A model generated the notes under the pieces. It was not told the DNA's origin. It saw nothing but the letters and a program-made list of their open reading frames with translations, and did not search any database. From positions 2,054,321 to 2,118,320 of the forward strand of contig SCFE01000037.1 of the NCBI GenBank assembly GCA_004352715.1: a stretch of 64,000 nt of DNA, read 5' to 3'. How positions within the stretch are numbered: the stretch's first letter is position 1; every line of letters starts with the position of its first letter. Of this stretch, positions 1 through 13,800 are shown one piece after another. The DNA comes from Hofstenia miamia (Eukaryota; Xenacoelomorpha; Acoela). A program made the translations under genes and the position numbers.

Positions 1-194
1 AAAAACATGTTAATTGTTGCTGATATTATATGCATTGTAATTATGTACTGAATAAAATCCATTTTCTAATCATTAATTCACTGTTTATTTACATTGCATG
101 TATTTTGGTAAAATAAATAATTTAGAACCTTGCCCCGCGAAGCTTTAAAAATTCAGCAATGTGGCCCTCCGCTGGAAAACTTTGGAGACCCCTG
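1..194. mobile_element. End of a hAT-like DNA transposon
   Basis: The segment ends in GTGGCCCTCCGCTGG followed by GGAGACCCCTG at 184-194. This resembles the familiar hAT terminus that reads CAGGGGTCTCCAAACTTT on the other strand. The following bases CTCTAGAA could be one copy of an 8-bp target duplication, but the other end lies outside the window, so neither family nor length is proven. No transposase is visible. Confidence 0.4.
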
Positions 195-1822
195 CTCTAG
201 AAAATAAAGCATTCAGACCTACAACTTTCTGCAAATTAAAAGATTCACACATACAACTTTGTTTTCAACCTAATTATCTCCTAAAGGTTGTCAGCCAAAG
301 TAGAATCAATTTAACTTCGAAAATTTTGTTGACAATTTTTTTGCGTTCATACAGCTTTTACTGAAAAACTCATTAACTTCGATAAAGTTGAGAATAAATT
401 TTAGGTCTGAACGCTACTAAGAGTCCCATTCTGTAAAATCCGTTAACATGTAAGACGTTGTATAATATAAAGCCACCTTTAAATAAATATGACAAACATT
501 TTTTTAAGATTTTTTGAGAGGAAGGTAATGTCTAAGATGCTTTACATTTTTTGAATAAATTTTCAAGATAGTTCTTAATAACTTCATATCTTTTTTCACA
601 TATAACTGTTGAGGTTTTGTCCATACATGAAAATATATCTAAATTAATGGAATAAAGGGATTAGTATACATGATCTAGGTCTTAAAAGAACTATGCCCAT
701 CATGTTAGAAATTAAGAAATGTAAAATAATTTTTTATTCATTTATTAAGTGTTTTTATTATTTATATGCATAAATTACCCCCCCCCTAAATATATACCCC
801 ATCATATTAGTCAGAATCAAAATGAGTAACTGCTAAATTTAGATTACATAAACTGAATGCAGCCTCTTCAATTTTCTCAAAGGACCTCAAAACATTTAAT
901 CACAGTGAATTCTTCATCTTTTGAATTTAAAACTATGTGAACAACAACACATCCAATTATTCTGCATAATATGATATTTACCTACACTGCATTGTCCAAA
1001 ATCTTGCATTTCATACTTCAATCGATTTTTGGCAAACTATTATTTCGTGCAAGCTCGTTTAATCTGGCAAAATTATTTCATTTTCGAAAGCCTTCACTAG
1101 ATTTTTATATGAGCCCACAAATTGTGAAATTTTAACTAAGCCATAGTTTAGTGACACAAAATTGCAATAAAACTCTTACTTAATGTTTTAATATTTTGAC
1201 TGATATTTGCAATTATCCTGAATAATATAAAAAATGGCGTAGTAGTTGGCCGTAGTTACAATTTTTTTTCCAATCTCGAGAAGTGTTATTTTTTCACTCA
1301 GATTTGGAAATGGGCCACAGTTTTGAAGGCTGATATGCAGTGGCTATCCACCTCCTTAAAATTCAGAATATAGTAAAAACCATGAGTTTTATGTTGAGGA
1401 TAGGGAAAGTCCCTCCCAAACTCGAGTCCGGTGGGTCAACTAGACCAATGGTAGGTGTCATTTATCGTGAATTTTATGTACGAGAGTACTATTTAGATGT
1501 CTAAATCAAACTCCAATTATAATATCTATGCCTTTCCCGACATTATAGTTATCTTTATCTATAGATATTATGAGTTGTTATACATCGTTGTTAAATTTCT
1601 AAAGAAATGAAGGAATTACAAAATGAATACATAAAGTTCTACAATATTCACAATAGAAGCAAAACATTGCTTGTCATACAATTCCATTTCTGGCCCATAT
1701 ATTTTCGCCCGGCCTCCAACAGTTTCCATTGGCTTTTTTTATTGCAATGTACTGATTTTTAACTGGAAATGGTCTCCATGATCGGATAATAATTAGTTTT
1801 TGTGTTATGTGAGTTACGTACT
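195..1822. other. AT-rich sequence, nothing recognised
   Basis: About 1.6 kb of AT-rich DNA with stops in all frames. It probably belongs to an upstream intron of the RASGRF gene. I looked for DH-domain exons and found none. Confidence 0.4.
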
Positions 1823-2093
1823 GAATGGCGGATTCAGGGAAGGGGGGCATGCGCCCTACTAAACTGCAAATCATAAAAAATACATTGCGTATATTTTGTA
1901 AGTTTGAAATGAATCCCCTTTCTAAATTTCGTTGAAGTTTTCAAGTAAATTTCCTATTTCTATTATTATGGGAATTCCTTTATAATTGTAAAAAATACCT
2001 AAGTAATACATTTGTTCAATGAATAGCAAATGTATTTAAAAAGCTTTAGGACGTGCACGCCCCTCCTAACTAAAATGGCGGGATCCGCCCCTG
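1823..2093. mobile_element. Short non-autonomous DNA element, hAT-like ends
   Basis: Imperfect terminal inverted repeats centred on GGCGGAT: GAATGGCGGATTCAGG on the left, and on the right GGATCCGCCCCTG, which reads CAGGGGCGGATCC on the other strand. GTACT occurs directly outside both ends (1818-1822 and 2094-2098). There is no ORF. Ends of the CAGGGGCGGAT type are common in hAT elements, but the target duplication is not clean. Confidence 0.4.
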
Positions 2094-2739
2094 GTACTAC
2101 CTTCAACACATTTCACACTTTTATTTTATATTTTACGTTACATAGGGTTCTCGGGTGTTGTAAAATTCTTCAAAATGGTATTCAGTCTTTTTCTTAACCC
2201 AATTCTAAATGATAAAGCTTATCTCAGCTTTACACGAATGCTTACAACTTCACGCTTAATTTGTCTGTTTTATGAAATAACTAAAGCTATAAAACGAATG
2301 AAGTTTGGTTTTACAAGGATTTTATATTAAAGCAGGTTAACATGTGTGTTAAGGAATTTATGACTGTGTCACATAGATTTTAGCAGAGTGCTTAACAAAT
2401 GTGACATCTCACGATTGTATAGCAATAGTATGCCGCAATTTCCATTAGAATTTGTTTTCCATTAAATTGAATAGGTTATTTTCAGCTAAAAATAATGAAT
2501 TATATTGAAGCGGTTTCTTAATACGCTCATTTTTCCAAGGCATCGTTTTTATTAGAATTAATCTATCAAAATACAGCATAGACTTTAAGATATGAGGTAA
2601 AAATGTCACCCGATTAGGTGAAACACATTATCTGATCTATGGCCAATGCCATTAACAAATTAAATATACACGTGAATTAATTAATGGGGCGTTCATATCA
2701 TTCAGTATAGTATCAGTTTTATTACTGTCCTTTATAATA

Positions 2740-3248
2740 AACATTAACAAAAATAATATTGATTATAACCCTATTATCAGTGTGAAGGGACTCTCTGATT
2801 TAGAGGTGTGCGGGACCCACTCGCATTTAGTCAAATTTCATTTTTTACAAAATATTGAGGTCCCATAGTCCCATTGGTCCCACACCATAACTTCCATTTT
2901 GACCAACATTAACAAAAATAATATTGATTATAACCCTATTATCAGTGTGAAGGGACTCTCTGATTTAGAGGTGTGCGGGACCCACTCGCATTTAGTCAAA
3001 TTTCATTTTTTACAAAATATTGAGGTCCCATAGTCCCATTGGTCCCACACCATAACTTCCATTTTGACCAACATTAGCAAAAATAATATTGATTATAACC
3101 CTATTATCAGTGTGAAGGGACTCTCTGATTTAGAGGTGTGCGGGACCCACTCGCATTTAGTCAAATTTCATTTTTTACAAAATATTGAGGTCCCATAGTC
3201 CCATTGGTCCCACACAATAACTTCCATTTTGACCAACATTAGCAAAAA
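2740..3248. repeat. Tandem repeat, three copies of a 165-bp unit
   Basis: The word AACATTAACAAAAATAATA (with a G for A in later copies) recurs at 2740, 2905, 3070 and 3235. The period is exactly 165 bp, giving three full units plus a stub. Units differ at only a few bases and contain runs such as GGTCCCATAGTCCCATTGG. A divergent relative lies near 14890-15090. A (TA)n run follows at about 3267-3284. Confidence 0.85.
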
Positions 3249-3807
3249 TTACAGATAATATTCTGAATATATATATATATATATGATTTCCTACCTAGAT
3301 AGTTTATGTCCGCATCGCAATAAAAATAACATTGAAGTAAATAAATTAACCATTAGTACATATAGAGAACAGGCAACTATTGAAAGTAAAATAGAACTAG
3401 ATTTATATGTCTGCTTGTATAATCCATTTATAATAGACGTTGTTGAAGAATCCAAACGTTCAGTTGATTCTGCTCCAGCATCGAGTTCCCTCTACCTGAT
3501 GAACTAAATATTATTCTATTTTAAATAGTAAGGTTATGAGATTTAATGAGAACTTTGAGATTAATGAACTCTTGGATTAAGCTCCAATGACCTCGTCCAA
3601 ACAACCCAAGCAATACCCAATCACAAACTTTTTTGTAAGCAAATATTTTAGTTATGCTTCGATTCTGGAATTTCGCTTGAAGAAATATTTTTCGATTTAT
3701 TTTTAGTTACTTATGTACAAAGATCGATTACTTATGTAGATCGATTACTTGGCCATGCTATGTAACTCTAAATTATGGAACGTTGGTCTTCTTAACTCGT
3801 CAGGGCT

Positions 3808-4187
3808 CAGGATTGCAGTGGATCGCCATCTTGATATGGATCGATTCGATTCATGGATATCCACTGGATATGGATTCGAAAGCCAGTTTTACGGATATAT
3901 CCATGGGTCATTGTGGACAAAAATAATGGCTAATAGATAAATTTATTCATCCTTATGTTAAATTTTTAAGAAAAATTACCACCATTTTTGTACAAATCTG
4001 ACAAAATGATGCATGTGTACCAATTCCTGCATTGTACTATGAGAGTTAATTTTATAGTAAAATAGAAGGCCATGCATTGAGAGACACGTTTAATTTTCAG
4101 TCGCGTTTTGAATTTTTCGTCGGGGGGATTTTCCTGGTGGATATTAATCATATAGGGATGGAAAAAATTCGATCCACGGCAACCCTG
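3808..4187. mobile_element. Short TIR element
   Basis: The left end CAGGATTGCAGTGGATCG pairs with the right end CGATCCACGGCAACCCTG, which reads CAGGGTTGCCGTGGATCG on the other strand, so most of the 18 positions agree. The flanks TCAGGGCT and TGAGGGTG may be an eroded 8-bp duplication. It is non-coding and lies just upstream of the first RASGRF exon found here. Confidence 0.45.
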
Positions 4188-4684
4188 TGAGGGTGATTTT
4201 GAATATATTTCTATCTTTGCAGTAAATTATGCCAGAGCTGCATATAAGAAACATATATAACAATTTCATAGTCGTATTTTAGCCTAATATATTGTCAGTG
4301 TTCCAAAAATTTTACCTTGATTTGAAGCAATTTTCCGTGTGTTTTGCAGGAGTTAATACAAATTATGTCGGTTGGTAAAGTCAGTTAGCAGCTCTTACTG
4401 TATTGTTGTTTAGATGTTCAGTTTGGTGATAGTGCTTAGATATCGTTCCGGTTACAAAAAAATTACCGACTGTATCGTCTTTCTTTATAGCATTGCATTA
4501 GTGACGTTGATAGCAGCATAAAAGGGTTGATATAAAATAATAAAATAAGCCTAATCGTAAACTCCCGGACTACCCACGGATATTCCCTGTTCTATTTTCT
4601 ACAGTTTATAATAAGCGTTTTTAGGCCAACTTTGATTAATGAAATCATTGCCTTTTGCTATTGTCTGAGATTGCAAATGCTTAG

Positions 4685-4851
4685 GGTCATTGATGCAAAC
4701 CGTCCTCGAGAAGACAAACAAATCGAATCGCAAAATCGGTCCTCTCAGCATGGGCGTCAGTGACAAGAAGGACGGCATCCGTCAATGTTTTCTTTTCACA
4801 AATCACCTGATAGTCACCTACCGTTCAGGCGGCAAACTTCATCTCGCCAAG
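4685..4851 (+). CDS. RASGRF: RASGRF exon 1 of window: start of PH2
   Basis: It starts after CTTAG with a two-base codon remainder and ends in phase 0 at AAG|GTTCTA. It encodes SLMQTVLEK...[14 protein letters not shown]...SGGKLHLAK, matching the first strands of the RASGRF second PH domain. GC content is clearly higher than in the flanks. The preceding exon is not in view. Confidence 0.88.
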
Positions 4852-7800
4852 GTTCTAGTTTCCTAGCTTAAGCATTCTATAAATACTTTAACTAATCATT
4901 TCTATCCATCGTTTGAGTGTCAATTCCACTACCGACGTTGTCTATAAATTAATCGCCGTTACAATTTAAAAAATAAATTGTTCAGCAGAGACAACATGTC
5001 GCTCTTTCTGCTGCTTTCTTAATGCGAATTCTTAGCGTTTATTCAAAAGATTTCTTTTTCCAATATTTTGTTTGTATTTGGCGTTGTTTACGTAAAAATA
5101 GCTTAAAATTCACAATCGCCTTCTGGGTTGTGATTTTAGGCACAAGGTTTGTACTTAGACATGCAAATTTAAAATGAATCTATTGGCATGTTCTAAGGTA
5201 TGTTTTTAAATATATCTTTTTAGGTTGGGGGCAAAATTGCCCTAAGTGATGCCACTTTAGTAGAAGATGATACAGACGAAGAAGGAGGTTTGTCTTTTAT
5301 CTGCAGTATCAAAAATACGATTTTATTCAAAGTTTTCTTTGCGCTTGTCCATATTTACACTGGGAATTTTTCAAAATCTTTGACCTCAACAGAACTTTTT
5401 AAACACTTATAACTCACAAACTCATGAAGATAATTAAAATCTAAAAACACCACCAGTTAGAGAACTGTTTCCTCTTTCTTTTTTGCCTTAAGTGCATGAC
5501 CTGGCTCTGTCTCGTCACAGATTGTTTCCAAAAATCAAAATATTTCAGGGCATTACACCGCCTCATTATCTGAACACTAGGTATGGAAATAATTTGAAAA
5601 GAATTTTTACAAAAATCGGGTTTCCTATTGAAAAAATTTTTATTTTCATGTACTTCAGGCATAAGCACAGGTTTTAGCACATATCTTCATCATTTGTTTG
5701 AGCGGCCTCTACCCCATAGATATGTCCATGTGAAAACTTTTCAATATTTTTTAGTTGTTCAATATGCGGGCAAGACCCACGTTAAAGTAACACTCGTAAG
5801 AATAGGATTAATTGTTGAGAAAAGGAAAAGTTTACACATATATAAAAACAAAATACATTTCCTTAACACTAGAAAGTCTAAGGATTCTATATCTTAAATT
5901 CATGCAGTTGTCAAAATTGCCGCATTCAAGTAAAACTAATGAAAACCAAGAAAATGAAAGAAAAGTGTCAGAAGAACAAAATAAGCTGTTTTTCTATTTA
6001 AATTCTCATTACATGAGGCATTAAAAGCGCATTTAAGATGTGCAAAGTGGTCAAATTTGACCGCTTAGACTTTCTAGTGTTAAGAACATTATATCTCTTC
6101 AGAAGCATTTTTAATGGCCGCCAAGAGCGATCTATACATAAGGTCATCCAGCCGAACATTCAACCCTAAAATTTCTGTACAATGCATATACATTGCTATT
6201 GATATCATTTTTTGATTGTATATGCATTCGTCTATACGTATATGTGTAAGAGATTGCTTGAAAAGAGCAATCAATCCGGAGGCGTACCCAGGATTTTCTG
6301 ACCGGGGGATATCATTGTTATTCCTTAATGCGGGACGAAGTCCCAAAAAATGCATTTCACGATCCTAGATTTTAAGTTTTTCAAATTTTTTAAGAAAATT
6401 TTTTTGATTTATCCAGTCAAAATTAAATTTGAAAACCTGACGGGGGGTGGGGGACATTCCACTATGTCCCCCCCTGGGCATGCCACTGAATCAATCTGAT
6501 ATTGGCTGCCTGGTCTTATATATAGATCGTTCTTGATGGGAACCAAAGAAAGTATTCTGACTTAACTTTCTTTTATTCAAACGTTTCTTTTAGCTTCATA
6601 AAGTTTGTTATATGGTTAATTCTTTTCATTTTTGACAACTATAAAGTTTGTAATTTAGGTTTTATGAATTCCTTCACTTCGATATTTCCCCAAAAAGAGG
6701 TTTTGGAGTACGATGGCCGATACTTCAAATTGATATTGGCCTCCAAAAACCAGCCTCCACTGCACATGCTCTTTGTCGCTCCGACTAATCAAGAAAAAGA
6801 GGCATGGATAACAGATCTCGGGCAGGTAATACATTGATATTTCCAATGTAGAATATGCATTTATTTTGGTTTACATCAAATTATTAATAACTTTGTTAAA
6901 ATCACTAAATATATTTATTTATTTATTGCAGAAATCGTTTTATATTTATTGTCTGCGGTTTCTCTAGAAATATCAATTAAATATTGCGCAGATGTGTCCA
7001 AATTATAATTGACGAGATTCCTGCAAAATCTGCATCTGAAAAAAGCAAATATTTATAGTTAGCAAACGGAGATTTTCTTTATTTTCTCAAATAGAGTATC
7101 TAAAACGTTTCTTGCATTTATTAGCCTTTAGCTACTTATGTCGTAAAAAGGATGAGCCTATAATGGCATTTGGAAGTCCTGACATATAGACACTACTACT
7201 GGTGAACTAAAGCATGTTACTTTGGCTGAAGTACTTGAAAGATTCACTAGTTTTCATTGAAAATTGCAATTTTTAACAAAAACAGAATTCTCTCTCTCCC
7301 CAATATTCATGTGATCAGGATGTCGAATCCCCCCAGGCGTAACCCGTGCACAAAATAAGAGCCCGCGGCGTCGAAGGCACACCTCAATGAGACTATTACT
7401 GTTCTCGAAATCCGATTGATGCACGCCATATGCAAAGTCAAAAGTGCCAAATAATTGATAATGCACCCGATTTTGCGGTGTTTTGTGACTTCATAAAAAT
7501 TTTTTTTTCATAAACTTACATTCAATGGTAGCTTGATCAATTGTTTGAATCTAAATATGATCTCATTTTAAATTTGTCCAAATGCATGTTAATTCGATTC
7601 CTGTTTTTATTTTAATGCAAACTTATATTGAAAGTTTTTAATTTGTTTTTAACGGTCAACCACTGGTGAATTGAAAATGATTCTATAAAATATAATGACT
7701 TTTTAATTATTTCCGATATCATTTGAATCACAAATACTTTTGACAGTTTGGCAGATTAAATACAATCAAGAATATTTTTATCCATTCCAATAGTAATACG

Positions 7801-10800
7801 ACTTTATTTCAAATTAAATTCTTGTTATTTAACGTCCTTTTCTCTCGATAGTGAAAATATATGGCATCATTTTACATGCGTCACAAATACCAATAGGATA
7901 TAACTACTAGAGCGTGACCATTTGAGCTTAGCATAGACCCGAAATGTTGACTTTCATTCGCAATATTTAATTGCTTTGATATCTCTCCAATCAAATGATG
8001 ATTAACATCAGTCATTTTCTGAGAAGGTAAAAATTGTCATTCATTGGTATTACTTAAAGGTTTGGATCTTTCTCAAATTAAGTGATGACTAACATTGGTA
8101 ACTTTTTGGTCTAAGCTTTGAGCTCGAAACCGACCCAACCCGACCCGACCCGAAACCTGAAATCGGGTCGAGTTTAATCGTGTACCTGATGTCACTCTTT
8201 AATATCTACATTTGCACAGTCTCCGTCGAAAGTTTATATCAGGGAAATAATATTGAATATACTATCTTGTTGACTAAAAAAAGTTGCTTACAATTTTTGT
8301 TAATTTTCAAAATGATATCCATGAATTTCAAGACAAGTGTATAAGCCCTTAATACAAATAGATGCATCAGTTTAAATCATGAAAATTTAATGGTTTCCCC
8401 TAAGAATTAGTCAGATCAGATACGTTCCCATATCTTTGTCAAGAGATGCTCATGGTTTATTGATCTATGGATCGTAAGTTCCATGTAGGTCTAAATAAGC
8501 TGTATTTGTAGTGGTAGTAAATTGATTTATTATAAATATGTTACAAATTGCACTCACTTACAGATAATAGAAAAGAAATAATTTAATCAATTGTAGCACA
8601 TCGAAGTCGAAGCTCGAAAGAAACAAACAAAGCACCAAGAGGAAGGATCATTTCTGTTGTAATGGGATAAAAACCTTCCCAGCCTAAGGACATCAATGAT
8701 TTTTTAAAGTTTTGGAATAGTAGTAAATGTCGAGATCAGAGTTTTGTTGCAGGAAATTAGCCAAGATAAAAAGTAAAATTAGACGTCTGTGATTTATGCA
8801 AATAGTGTGACCTCAAAATAGCTTTGAAGAATTGCGGAGGCCGTCCTTGTTAGGGTTTTAGAGCGAAATATATAAAAATCCATCAAGATCTAATTCCTGA
8901 TGAATTTGTTTGCTTAGCTCACAATATCCAAATATTGTAGACAGTAAGTAATAGACAAGAGCTTAGTATTGATTATTATAACAATTGAGACTGACTATCC
9001 AACGACTGTATCTGCTCTGAAATGTTTCCAAACGTCGTATATCAGTTAAAGAAGCATACCATCCTACAGAAGCATATGTACAGTAGTTACAGATAAAATC
9101 AGAGTTTTGTAATGGGAGATCTTAATGTTGATGCTAGTATAATAAGGAATGGTACGGCGAAGGTTAATATATGCTATGTTGTCCGTTCTAAGTCCGTTAG
9201 TAATATGCAATGGCCCTAATCTTTGATCAATGCATTAGTACCAATCAGGTCATTAGATACATTTTCATAATGTAGAATTGACAGCAACGTCGATTTTGAT
9301 AAATTAAACTCCCTATTGTTATATGAAGCCCAAGCCAAAAGTAGTATGTAGTCACTGTGTAAAGATGCCACAGAATTAGAGAAAAGTTTAGCATCATTGC
9401 CAAATAGTAGTGGTATAGATTAGCAGCAAACATCGGGTAGGTCATTTATAAATTCATCAAATAATAACGGCCCCAGCACTGAGCCTTGGGGCACACCGTT
9501 TGTGATGGGAAGAAAAGGGGACAAGAATTTCCAACAATTACTCTTTGTTGAGGGTTTGCGGATAAATCCAAATTGTGCTGATGTTAGATTACAACGGATA
9601 ATACTGTACAAACCTTTAAAGATGTTTCTTTCAAAAACTAAAGAATGTTTGGATAAAATATGTATAGCAATGCTAGTACGTCAGCCTTTCTTATATAACG
9701 GAATAATGTTGGATATTTTCAAATATTGTGGATATTCACCAAGATTAATGTAGTTCTTAAATAGCTGAAGCAAAATGAGGAGCCAATGAAGATGAATGTC
9801 GACGTAGAAAGTAGCCAAGTAAATTGTCGTGACCGTATCCATTTGAAGAACAAACTTTCAAAACATCCAGGACATTGTCAATATTGATATCGATGTTGTT
9901 ATATACAAAATTCTGAAAATCGACACTGACTGGAGTTTTATCAGGGGATGCAGAGTTAAAATAATTGTTGAAAAGTTTAGGAATAGAATAGTAACCATTT
10001 ACCTTCTCGTTGTTCCAGTGCATCCATTTGGGTAAACTTTTTATTGACGAAAAGACGTATTAGATTTTAAGTAGACAGTTGAACAAAATTTTGAATAAAA
10101 GAAATTTTGTCTCATTCAACTGACATCAGTAAGTTATTGGTTAACAATTGAAACGTGGATATCTTAGTAGTGGAAACTTGACGAGACAGTATTGAGTGAG
10201 CGTGTATAGCTTTAGTTATACAAATCGACCGTACGCAATCTGAAGTATAAAGGTAGATTGATACGCAAAATCCGTTTTTAGGAACGCAATTGTATAGAAA
10301 AAGTTCATCATACCAGTACTCTATATAGTCTGTTGTGCAGGAACCATAATATGAGAATAAAGAAGAACCAAATGCAGTATTCAAATCCATAAAGTCTGCT
10401 TGAGAGAAGCAATATATATAGGATCGAATAGGACGTGATAGCCAAATATCCCCAAGAGGGCATTTAGATCATGAGAAACTAAGGATAATTTGATATAAAT
10501 ATAACATCTGCATTGTCGGAAAAATTATCAGGCGGTGAAGTATGTCCAGAAGCACATACATTGTTATCATTAGAGAATATTAGATCGAGTTCGGTTTTAC
10601 AGTTGTCCGGCGAAAAATGTAACATTTGGGTAAGTTGAAGAGAGTCCAAAAAATCTAGGATCTTACTATCGTAGTAGAGATTGGAAAAAGTTTCGGACCA
10701 GTCAACTTCAGCTAAATTGAAGTCACCACATATGACAATTGTTTGATCTTGAAATATCAGGAGTTTGGACTTGCAAAAATTCCAAGTAGTCCAAAGCTAA

Positions 10801-13800
10801 GTCAATGCAAGATGTCATATCTTAAGGATATAGATGATAGTAATTATAAACAGGAGGATTGTAGATACATAGGAAGAGAAGAGCTATTGTTAAAGTCTAC
10901 AGCCACAAGCAAAGTCACTATTCGAATCAAGAGGAACCTCGTTTACATTTAGAGAAATATGACCAAGTATAAGACAGCCATTGGGTTTTCCAGCGAGAAG
11001 ATTTTGACGCACAACAGGGTAAAAATAGGGTAAGAAACAAGCCTCTGTCAAAATGAGTAATATAGGATAAAAGACTGAGACGGCAATTAATCATACGAAA
11101 AAGACAACATGGTATTAATTTCAGCAACAATTAGTCAATTCATGGGAATTTGTTGGTTATCAACGCAGAAAATTCAGTTTCGGATTTTTATTCTGTTTCG
11201 TTCAATGATTTGATTCTTGATTAAGTCGAAACGTTTGGACAGCAGGGTTTTTTCAATTTCACGATCTTTTCTGCGGAGTTTGATAAAAATGACCGTAAAT
11301 CTAGAATTTTTCAGCAAGTAGGTTTTTGACAGAATTCAACGCCTTAACCAAACAGAACCCACATGTACAATTTTCGGACTAACTTTTGTAGTTCTCGGGA
11401 GAAAATTTCACATACCTGTGTAGAGTCTTCGGAAATAAAAGAAAACACGTCTGATAAACCCTTTTGTCATGATCTAGAACATCATGGAGTTTAGATGAGT
11501 TAGCTGCATCAGATAAACCAGATAGAACCATTTTTCACAATGCGAAACATCTTAAGGGGTGCCATTGTGATAGGGGAACGTTTGTAGGAGCTTTGCGCTG
11601 TTTTTCATGAAGAACACGGATGTCATTGATTAGCTTTAAATTCTGATTTATTTAGTTCATCAAATTTGATACGAAAATCACCATATAGTTATTCAAAGTT
11701 TAAGAGTGAATCTTTAATGTTCCGAAGAGAAGATTAAATTCTTCAGTTTTTCTTTGGTCCGCGCAAGTTGCATCACTGCATCACTGCAATTAGAAAAAGA
11801 TGCAGCGATTTATTATATAGAGCATATACAAATCGTTTTGCTTCATCGTTGATAATTCAATTGCACGTTTTACATAGATTATGACCAGTTGTGTTTATCA
11901 TTGTTTACAACAGACTGTCCTCAGAAAAACCGTGTACGATATATAAAATAGATGCTTGTGTTATATTAATAAGTACAGTCGCTAAGCCAAGTTTTGTGCA
12001 AAACTTTATTGAAACTTTGGAAATTTTTCAAATCAAGATTTTTGATTTTTAAATCATTAGTAAATGAAGAATCGTTACTTTACTAGTTAAATTTGTTAGA
12101 ATAATTTATTATTTGTTTTATTAAAAATTAAGCAAATTTTCAATGATGCATATGTAATTTCTTAAACTTGTAGTGAAGTGATGTAATTATATGAAAACGA
12201 TTTGTCCTTCATTCGTTTTCTACCCCATTCTCGATATTCTGCCGAATTCCCCTGCTAAACATGTGATAGCGAATGAAAAATTTAAACCGTTTGTAGTTCA
12301 CCGAACTAATCAAAATCTGAAGACACCTTTGCATTTGCAGCTCCTCAAAGGGACTTGGTTGGTCTGTCTAAATAAACAGAAACCATAGATAGACGCGGGT
12401 GTAATTTTTTATAAACGCATTGCAACGCACCTGCATGTCTGTTAGAAAAATTCACCCGCATCACACCCGGTATTTTCTAAATGTCGCCTGTTGATTTGTT
12501 CAAGTAATTAGGCCAAAAATGTCAATCAGCGAATTGACGTTCTGAAAAATTTGTTTAATTGAGTGAATGATGTCAAATATATTTTAATGTATAGATTTAG
12601 TAGTAAAATTGATATTGTATTAGTTTAGTATTACACATGTGACAAAATAAAAATGTCCACCTATCCCTAACCCTAACCGCAACCGGCGATGCATTTGAAA
12701 TTCAGTACCCGCTCTTCATCGCATCCTCGTCCATTTTTGACAGAAACCGTTGAGGTTAGTTTGATGCTCCCATGGGTTTTAACATCCCGATTACATGAAC
12801 TTTAGTGCAATTTTTCAATGATAAGAATGAGAATCTTCATTAATATATGTGTAAATACCATAACAATTTTCAAATACCTGAGTATATTGTTTGAAAATGT
12901 GGGAGTAACTGGCATCTCAATTTTCATTGATATTTAAATTTTCGGGATAATATGTTAAGAGGTTGACCAGACTACATAATTAAAATCCACATAAAGTAAA
13001 GCTTAACAAATTAGCTTGTGGGTACTTAAGATTTTTTGTTGTAGCGGCAGTTACAAATTCCAATGCTGCTTCATCAAGAATTGCTTCGGGAATTGTTTCA
13101 CGGGATAAGTTTTCTTTGAAAGTCACATATCCGGCAATGTAATATGAAATTGCCCTCTCAGCATCACTGATCACTTCAACTTTCAAAGGTTCTGTGCAAC
13201 AGCTTTTTTAGAGTGATTAGAAAACGATTCGTCTAAATCACTTAATTATCGATAGATATCAAATTCACTTTTAAATTGTCCGATTAAATATGACCCAGCA
13301 AAATATACTGTGAATTGTTTGGAAGTAAGGAGATTCCGACTTAAAGAAACTTATTATTTTAACGTTGTTATTGAAGAAATGATTGTTTCTGGTGTAAATG
13401 AATACAATCTTCTCCATTCACGACCACCTTTCATTGATTCTACAGATTTACCCAGTTCCAAAAGATATAATAAACTTGTATCATCCGGAGAACGTATTGG
13501 ATATTGATCAGGACTGTTTTGCCGAGCACAACCATCAGGATTTTTTACATTCTAAATTTTCCATATATGAACTACAACTGTTTCTGAGAATTCATAATAT
13601 GTTAATGCTGTTGTTGTTCATTCATTGAAAACCCGACAGACTAAGTAAACTTCCTGTTTTTCAAGGTTGTGTGGATTTATGGAACTCAACGTTAAATTTG
13701 TGATACGTACGTCAAGTTTGGAATCGTGGTGATAAACATGCTTGATATCACTCCAACAAGCAGTGACAAATCCTCCTTTAAATGATTTTAATTTTTCTAG

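Noticed and set aside
161-364. Open frame of 67 codons on + strand
   Set aside because: It starts inside a hAT-like terminus and has no motif; composition is background.
3283-3507. Open frame of 74 codons on + strand, considered as an upstream RASGRF exon
   Set aside because: It starts in a TA run and shows no similarity to DH, IQ or PH domains.
4225-4260. NYARAAYKKHI after TTTGCAG, considered as a DH helix
   Set aside because: It runs into a stop before any donor.
4335-4375. Possible mini-exon (ELIQIMSV) after TTTTGCAG as a DH-domain piece
   Set aside because: Too short and no convincing match; phase cannot be tested without the preceding exon.
7254-7466. GC-richer patch and 70-codon frame on - strand, considered as tRNA or SINE head
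   Set aside because: No cloverleaf or A/B box could be drawn, and no family motif.
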